Origin: Atribacterota bacterium
GTDB taxonomy: Bacteria; Atribacterota; Phoenicimicrobiia; Phoenicimicrobiales; Phoenicimicrobiaceae
DNA: 8,888 bases
Assembly: GCA_030666935.1 (NCBI GenBank)
Contig: DAOUWX010000065.1
Coordinates: 1 to 8,888, forward strand
Reading direction: 5' to 3'
This document shows, piece by piece, positions 5,612 to 8,888 of the stretch; positions within the stretch are counted from its first letter, which is position 1, and every line of letters begins with the position of its first letter. A program made the position numbers and the translations under genes. The notes under the pieces are model-generated. The model was not told the origin of the DNA, did no database searches, and was given only the letters and a program-made list of their open reading frames with translations.

Positions 5612-5827
5612 ATTGTTAGGGGGATAGAAAATAATAAAGAAATTATATTTCAGAAGGGATAAAGATGGGATAACGAATATAGTATTCAGGATTATAGTAA
5701 TGGCATTTTTGATTAGGAATTGCATTTTTTTAAGGAGGTGAAAAATATAGATAAAAATAATGAAGAAGAGGACAAAAGAGTATTTTCTGAAAATATCTAA
5801 TTATTTAATCTTATGGAGGTAAAAATT
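5612..5827 (+). other. Intergenic stretch with gene-start-like fragments
   Basis: Between marR and the membrane protein there is no complete gene of normal size. A perfect AAGGAGGTG (5732-5740) precedes an open stretch that ends with TAA at 5798-5800; read from GTG at 5738 it gives about 20 residues, acidic in the middle (NNEEEDKR). Just upstream an ATG at 5700 opens 13 hydrophobic codons ending in TGA at 5739-5741. These may be remnants of a decayed gene or a leader region; neither is convincing as a functional protein. Confidence 0.35.
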
Positions 5828-6526
5828 ATGAAAAATTTAATTAATCGGATCATTGTGGGAATATTACTTATTACTATTTTTGCTACGACTATGTTTATAA
5901 AATCACCGGAAGAGATTGCAAGTATGCTGCTAAACATTACTAATCAGTTAAAATTATTTTCTGTTATTGTTCATATAATGTTTTTAGTAATTATGGTAGC
6001 AGGGTTAATCTATGAAAAGTTTAGAAATGTTTTGTTTTTTACATTTATTGCTTTTCTATCAATTTCTGCAACCATAATTGGGGTGATGTATCTATTACTG
6101 CCTAATATCATAATTTTTGGAATGTTCTTCGTCTTGATATTAAACGCATATAGAAACAAAAAACTGAATTTTAATTTGGAAAAACTAGAACCCATCAGTA
6201 TATTTTTTGGAATAATTGGAATGATAGGTGGTTTTTGGTATTTACATTGGGTTGAAAATCCAATTTGGTTAAATGCATTATTTTATTCGCCATTAGGAAG
6301 TATAAATTGCCCTACAATGCTTACGATATGTGCCTTTCTATGTTTAACGGTAAAGCCAAGATCGAGAATTTTAGAGGATGTTGTTGGGTTAATCACTCTA
6401 TTTTTTGGCTTTTTTGGTATCTTCCGATTAGGGGCATATATTGATATTGTGCTAGTAGTTTGTTCTCTATTTTTATTACTACGCTCGAGGTCTTGCATGA
6501 CTTATGAGGATGTTTTAAAAAAATAA
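5828..6526 (+). CDS. Multi-pass membrane protein, unrecognised
   Basis: I do not recognise this 232-residue protein. I place the start at the ATG at 5828 and not at the ATG at 5813, because the latter is part of ATGGAGGT, whose GGAGG is the ribosome site for 5828. Hydrophobic segments suggest seven or eight membrane helices, at roughly 6-24, 43-65, 66-85, 86-106, 125-145, 153-180, 188-206 and 207-223. Between the fourth and fifth is a charged loop (NAYRNKKLNFNLEKLEP). The most motif-like part is FYSPLGSINCPTMLTICAFLCLTVKPRSR (about 151-179): an SPLG-x-x-x-CPT segment reminiscent of small membrane families of unknown function. The C-terminus is short and charged. It follows marR and may be its target; a transport or sensing role would be a guess. 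Confidence 0.6.
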   Translation: MKNLINRIIVGILLITIFATTMFIKSPEEIASMLLNITNQLKLFSVIVHIMFLVIMVAGLIYEKFRNVLFFTFIAFLSISATIIGVMYLLLPNIIIFGMFFVLILNAYRNKKLNFNLEKLEPISIFFGIIGMIGGFWYLHWVENPIWLNALFYSPLGSINCPTMLTICAFLCLTVKPRSRILEDVVGLITLFFGFFGIFRLGAYIDIVLVVCSLFLLLRSRSCMTYEDVLKK

Positions 6527-6689
6527 AGAATTAAGCCGTAAATATAAAAAATTTTAAGAAGATAATGCAGGAGAAAGAAATAGATTTATCGAATAAGATA
6601 ATGGAGGTTTAAATTTTAATACTTTTTAAAGTGTGAATAAGATATAGCAATAGATATGGCAAAGGACATGAAAATATTAAACAAGGATA
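6527..6689 (+). other. Intergenic stretch before the radical SAM gene
   Basis: No supported gene. An ATG at 6565 opens 15 codons ending in TAA (6610-6612) and contains GGAGGT (6602-6607), a ribosome site with no start codon at the proper distance. A second ATG at 6668, preceded by AAGGAC, opens 14 codons that overlap the start of the radical SAM gene in another frame, and could couple its translation. Both are low-confidence. Confidence 0.3.
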
Positions 6690-7841
6690 TTGAAAAAAGA
6701 AATGACTATTAGAGAAATTAAGGCAAAATCTATATTACGTAAATATAAGAAGGTAGATTCCTGGTTTATCTCCCGTTACGGAATGAATTTGTACAGAGGT
6801 TGTACCCATAATTGTGTCTATTGTGACGGGAGAGCAGAAGGCTATTATGTAGATGGAGAATTCGGGGAAGATGTAACTGTTAAAGTAAATGCCATTGAGA
6901 TTTTACGACAGGAGCTAGATCCGAAAAGAAAACGCATCCCTTTCAAACGAAGTTTTGTGATGATAGGCGGCGGTGTCGGTGATAGCTATCAACCGATTGA
7001 AGAGAAGTATCGATTAAGCCGAAAAGTTCTCGAACTAATGGATGAATATGATTTCCCCGTTCATATTCTTACCAAATCAACACTTATTAAAAGGGATATC
7101 GATATCTTAAAAAAAATTAACAGAAAAAATAGAGCGATTGTAAGTTTTAGTTTTTCGTCAGTAAATGATGAGATAAGCGCTATCTTTGAACCCGGTGTCC
7201 CGTCTCCCAGTGAAAGATTGAAAACCCTTGCTTTTTTTAAAAATGAAGGAATTGCTTGTGGTATGTTTTTACTTCCGGTTATTCCCTTTATAACTGACAC
7301 ACCGGAATTAATGGAAAAGACTATAGGAAAGGCGAGTAAAGCAGGCTTAGACTTTATCATCTTTGGAGGAATGACTTTGAAAGAAGGCAGGCAGAAAGAT
7401 TATTTTTTTAAGACACTCAGAAATAAGTATCCGAAACTTATCGGGGAATATGAAAATATATACCAAAAAAACAAGTGGGGAGAGGCAGCAGGAGAATATT
7501 ATAATTCTATAAATCTAACCTTTGATATTATTGTGAAAAAATATAAGATTCCTCCCCGTATTCCTCTTTCCCTTTATAAAGATATACTTGAAGAAAATGA
7601 TTTAGTAGTAGTAATATTAGAGCATATTGATTATCTTTTGAAACTACAAGGAAGAACTTCTCCCTACGGTTATGCCGCCTACTCAATTTCAAAACTAAAA
7701 GAGCCTTTATCATCTATAAAGAGGGAATTGGAAAGAATAAACGGAGTAGGCAAAGTAACCGAAAGTATCATCTTGGAAATACTTAAAACCGGAAGTTCAT
7801 CTTATTATAAAAAATTACTGAATGATTACTCAGATCAATAA
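6690..7841 (+). CDS. SplB-like radical SAM protein with C-terminal HhH motif
   Basis: A 383-residue radical S-adenosylmethionine enzyme of the spore photoproduct lyase-like group (COG1533). GMNLYRGCTHNCVYC (31-45) carries the CX3CX2C that binds the 4Fe-4S cluster (Cys38, Cys42, Cys45). IGGGVGDSYQPIE (92-104) resembles the SAM-binding glycine motif, and TKS (128-130), FEPGVPSPSERL (166-177) and MFLLPVIPFITD (192-203) match the barrel strands of the family. The C-terminal LERINGVGKVTESIILEIL (347-365) looks like a helix-hairpin-helix, a non-specific DNA-contacting motif, so a nucleic-acid substrate is plausible. True SPL repairs spore DNA photoproducts, but most SplB-like relatives are uncharacterised and no sporulation genes are seen here, so I do not call it splB. 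The TTG start at 6690 follows AAGG closely; ATG at 6702 is a possible alternative. Confidence 0.82.
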   Translation: MKKEMTIREIKAKSILRKYKKVDSWFISRYGMNLYRGCTHNCVYCDGRAEGYYVDGEFGEDVTVKVNAIEILRQELDPKRKRIPFKRSFVMIGGGVGDSYQPIEEKYRLSRKVLELMDEYDFPVHILTKSTLIKRDIDILKKINRKNRAIVSFSFSSVNDEISAIFEPGVPSPSERLKTLAFFKNEGIACGMFLLPVIPFITDTPELMEKTIGKASKAGLDFIIFGGMTLKEGRQKDYFFKTLRNKYPKLIGEYENIYQKNKWGEAAGEYYNSINLTFDIIVKKYKIPPRIPLSLYKDILEENDLVVVILEHIDYLLKLQGRTSPYGYAAYSISKLKEPLSSIKRELERINGVGKVTESIILEILKTGSSSYYKKLLNDYSDQ

Positions 7842-7844
7842 GGA

Positions 7845-7918
7845 GATTACACAGATTTTTAATAGAGTGCAGAAATTTATATATTCAATCGGTGTATTCT
7901 AATATAATCCGTGTAATC
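7845..7918. repeat. GATTACA-type inverted repeat element
   Basis: GATTACACAGATT (7845-7857) and AATCCGTGTAATC (7906-7918) are reverse complements at 12 of 13 positions. A partial second copy, AATCGGTGTATT (7887-7898), lies inside. Elements with this GATTACACAGATT...AATCCGTGTAATC pattern recur as intergenic repeats in many uncultured bacterial genomes. Placed just after the radical SAM stop, and opposite the end of the minus-strand operon, it might form a hairpin between convergent genes. I see nothing else in 7919-7998. Confidence 0.65.
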
Positions 7919-7998
7919 ACTTATTTACATTATAAAAGAACTAGTAATAAATTTATCTTTCTGGGTTTTAATCATATTATTATATTTTACTATTTATA

Positions 7999-8319
7999 TT
8001 ATTTTGGGCAGCACTTAATACTGCTTTTCATTAATTCTTTATAATCACCTAATGCATCGTGAATCCAGCAATCATCTCCACCGGCGCTCTCTCTGAAAGT
8101 TAAAGCCATAATATAAGCAAGTTCTTTTACGGTTGCCCCAGCATCCAGAGCTCCCTTAAAGTGTTTCTTTACACAGGGAACAGATCTGTTTTTAATAGCC
8201 AGTGCAAAGCAGATAAACTGATAAGTCTTTTCATCGATAGTACGTTTCTCCTTGTAAAGTTCATCAATCTCATCAAATTTCTGATTAAATTCCGGAAAAT
8301 ATTCAGCTAATAATCTCAT
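7999..8319 (-). CDS. Carboxymuconolactone decarboxylase family protein (AhpD-like)
   Basis: A 106-residue all-helical protein of the CMD/AhpD-like family. The core AIKNRSVPCVKKHFKGALDAGATVKELAYIMALT (41-74) has the family's CxxxH (Cys49, His53) followed by the A-x-x-x-G-A-T-x-x-E segment. Alkylhydroperoxidase AhpD uses CxxC; here only one cysteine lies at that site, though Cys84 and a CC pair near the C-terminus (103-104) could supply other thiols. Members act in peroxide reduction, decarboxylation or unknown redox steps. It is the last gene of a minus-strand operon: its ATG overlaps the stop of the thioredoxin-like gene by four bases and has a GAGGAGGT site, so the two are probably translated together and may form a thiol relay. 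The substrate is unknown. Confidence 0.8.
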   Translation of the reverse strand: MRLLAEYFPEFNQKFDEIDELYKEKRTIDEKTYQFICFALAIKNRSVPCVKKHFKGALDAGATVKELAYIMALTFRESAGGDDCWIHDALGDYKELMKSSIKCCPK

Positions 8320-8558
8320 TTTTTTACCTCCTCAATCCATCTTTTAATCTCTTCTTTCTCTGGTATTTTGCCTACTACCTTTACATCTCCATCAATGACT
8401 AAAGCGGGGGTAACCATAACCCCGTAATCGATAATTTTGTTGATGTCTGTTACTTTAATAATTTCTGCTAAAACACCAAGTTCATTGATCGCCTCTTCAG
8501 TTAATTCGCTCAGTTTTTTACACTTCGGACAACTAGCTCCTAAAATTTCAATTTTCAT
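8316..8558 (-). CDS. Small thioredoxin-like redox-active disulfide protein
   Basis: An 80-residue thioredoxin-fold protein of the 'redox-active disulfide protein 2' type found in anaerobes and archaea. The active site CPKC (Cys10-Cys13) follows the first strand MKIEILGAS, and the cis-proline loop is VTPALVIDG (49-57), with Thr50-Pro51 as the conserved pair. It is shorter than classical thioredoxin (about 105 residues) because the N-terminal strand and helix are missing, as usual for this group. It would act as a cytoplasmic thiol-disulfide carrier. AGGAGGT supports the ATG, and the gene starts 13 bases after the permease stop, overlapping the next gene by ATGA. Such proteins are often encoded beside COG0701 permeases, as here. 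Confidence 0.87.
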   Translation of the reverse strand: MKIEILGASCPKCKKLSELTEEAINELGVLAEIIKVTDINKIIDYGVMVTPALVIDGDVKVVGKIPEKEEIKRWIEEVKK

Positions 8559-8571
8559 TTTTGTTCACCTC

Positions 8572-8888
8572 CTAAAAAATATAATTTCCCCAAAACCAAC
8601 CACTTAAAGTAGCCAGGATAACCATAGTTACAATATAAACTGAAGCCTTTTTAAAACCAAATACTTTTATTATAGCCAACATATTGGGAAGGCTCATCCC
8701 TGGACCAGAAAGAAGTAACGCAAGGGCTGGACCTTTCCCCATTCCTAAGTTCATCAAAGTATCCACAAAAGGTGCTTCAGTCATAGTAGCAAAATAGCTT
8801 ACTGCTCCGATAAGGGTAGCCAAAAAAGAGGAAAGCAAAGAATTTCCTGCCAACCAGTGTTCTATCCATTGCTGGGGAAGAATCTTCC
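8572..8888 (-). CDS. Permease, COG0701/UPF0718 (ArsP-like), C-terminal part
   Basis: The 3' end of a larger membrane protein whose start lies beyond the right edge of the window. About 104 residues are visible and read open to the edge; the TTG at 8851-8853 is an internal leucine, not a start. The sequence GNSLLSSFLATLIGAVSYFATMTEAPFVDTLM is followed by GMGKGPALALLLSGPGMSLPNMLAIIKVFG and a last hydrophobic helix, which is the repeated half characteristic of the UPF0718/COG0701 permease family. Some members (ArsP) export trivalent organoarsenicals; others are uncharacterised, and the cysteines used by ArsP cannot be checked in this fragment. It begins a three-gene operon with a CPKC thioredoxin-like protein and a CMD protein, suggesting a thiol-linked transport or detoxification role. 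Confidence 0.8.
   Translation of the reverse strand, partial: KILPQQWIEHWLAGNSLLSSFLATLIGAVSYFATMTEAPFVDTLMNLGMGKGPALALLLSGPGMSLPNMLAIIKVFGFKKASVYIVTMVILATLSGWFWGNYIF

Noticed and set aside
5813..5827. Earlier ATG for the membrane protein
   Set aside because: This ATG is part of ATGGAGGT, which serves as the ribosome site for the ATG at 5828; it has no site of its own at normal spacing.
8851..8853. TTG as start codon of the permease
   Set aside because: The frame stays open to the window edge and the upstream residues (WIEHW) fit the family, so this is an internal leucine.

Overview
This is an AT-rich bacterial window with short intergenic gaps, strong AGGAGG-type ribosome binding sites, some TTG and GTG starts, and 4-base ATGA overlaps. 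The gene content suggests an anaerobic, Gram-positive-like or candidate-phylum bacterium: a LipM-type octanoyltransferase, tandem deoxynucleoside kinases, a group II BirA with BioY, an SplB-like radical SAM protein, and small redox proteins. Octamer and heptamer tandem arrays, a REP-like hairpin pair and a GATTACA-type repeat are reminiscent of uncultured lineages, perhaps Atribacterota or deep Firmicutes. That assignment is inference and cannot be settled from the sequence alone.

Layout. Positions 1-564 hold no gene: there is a bidirectional hairpin terminator (113-154), an island of degenerate short tandem repeats (171-441) and a possible promoter. Positions 565-3134 form one tightly spaced plus-strand operon: lipoyl-pathway acyltransferase (lipM-like), two adjacent deoxynucleoside kinases (Dgk-like, then Dck/Dak-like, overlapping by ATGA), and a small flavodoxin-fold protein with a TTG start. 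A REP-like inverted pair (3133-3221) ends this unit. Next comes birA (3244-4206), then a well-formed promoter overlapped by a BirA operator-like site, then bioY (4284-4817). This is a self-contained biotin sensing and uptake module. A tRNA-Pro(CGG) gene with encoded CCA lies at 4910-4986.

Positions 5067-6526 carry a MarR-family regulator whose promoter predicts a leaderless transcript, and an unrecognised multi-pass membrane protein. Similar sequences before and after the marR gene may be operators linking the two. Positions 6690-7841 encode an SplB-family radical SAM protein with a C-terminal helix-hairpin-helix-like motif, followed by a GATTACA-type repeat. The right end (7999-8888, minus strand) is an operon reading from the window edge: the C-terminal part of a COG0701-type permease, a CPKC thioredoxin-like protein, and a CxxxH carboxymuconolactone-decarboxylase-family protein.

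How the genes work together. LipM and BirA share the biotin/lipoate ligase fold and both serve attachment of cofactors to carrier domains. BirA probably also represses bioY when biotin is plentiful. The paired kinases would salvage purine and pyrimidine deoxynucleosides. The right-hand operon looks like a transport and thiol-redox module. No complete known defence or mobile system is visible. The most notable signals are regulatory (BirA operator, leaderless marR with duplicated sites) and repetitive (tandem arrays, REP pair), plus the uncharacterised membrane protein and the three-gene permease operon.
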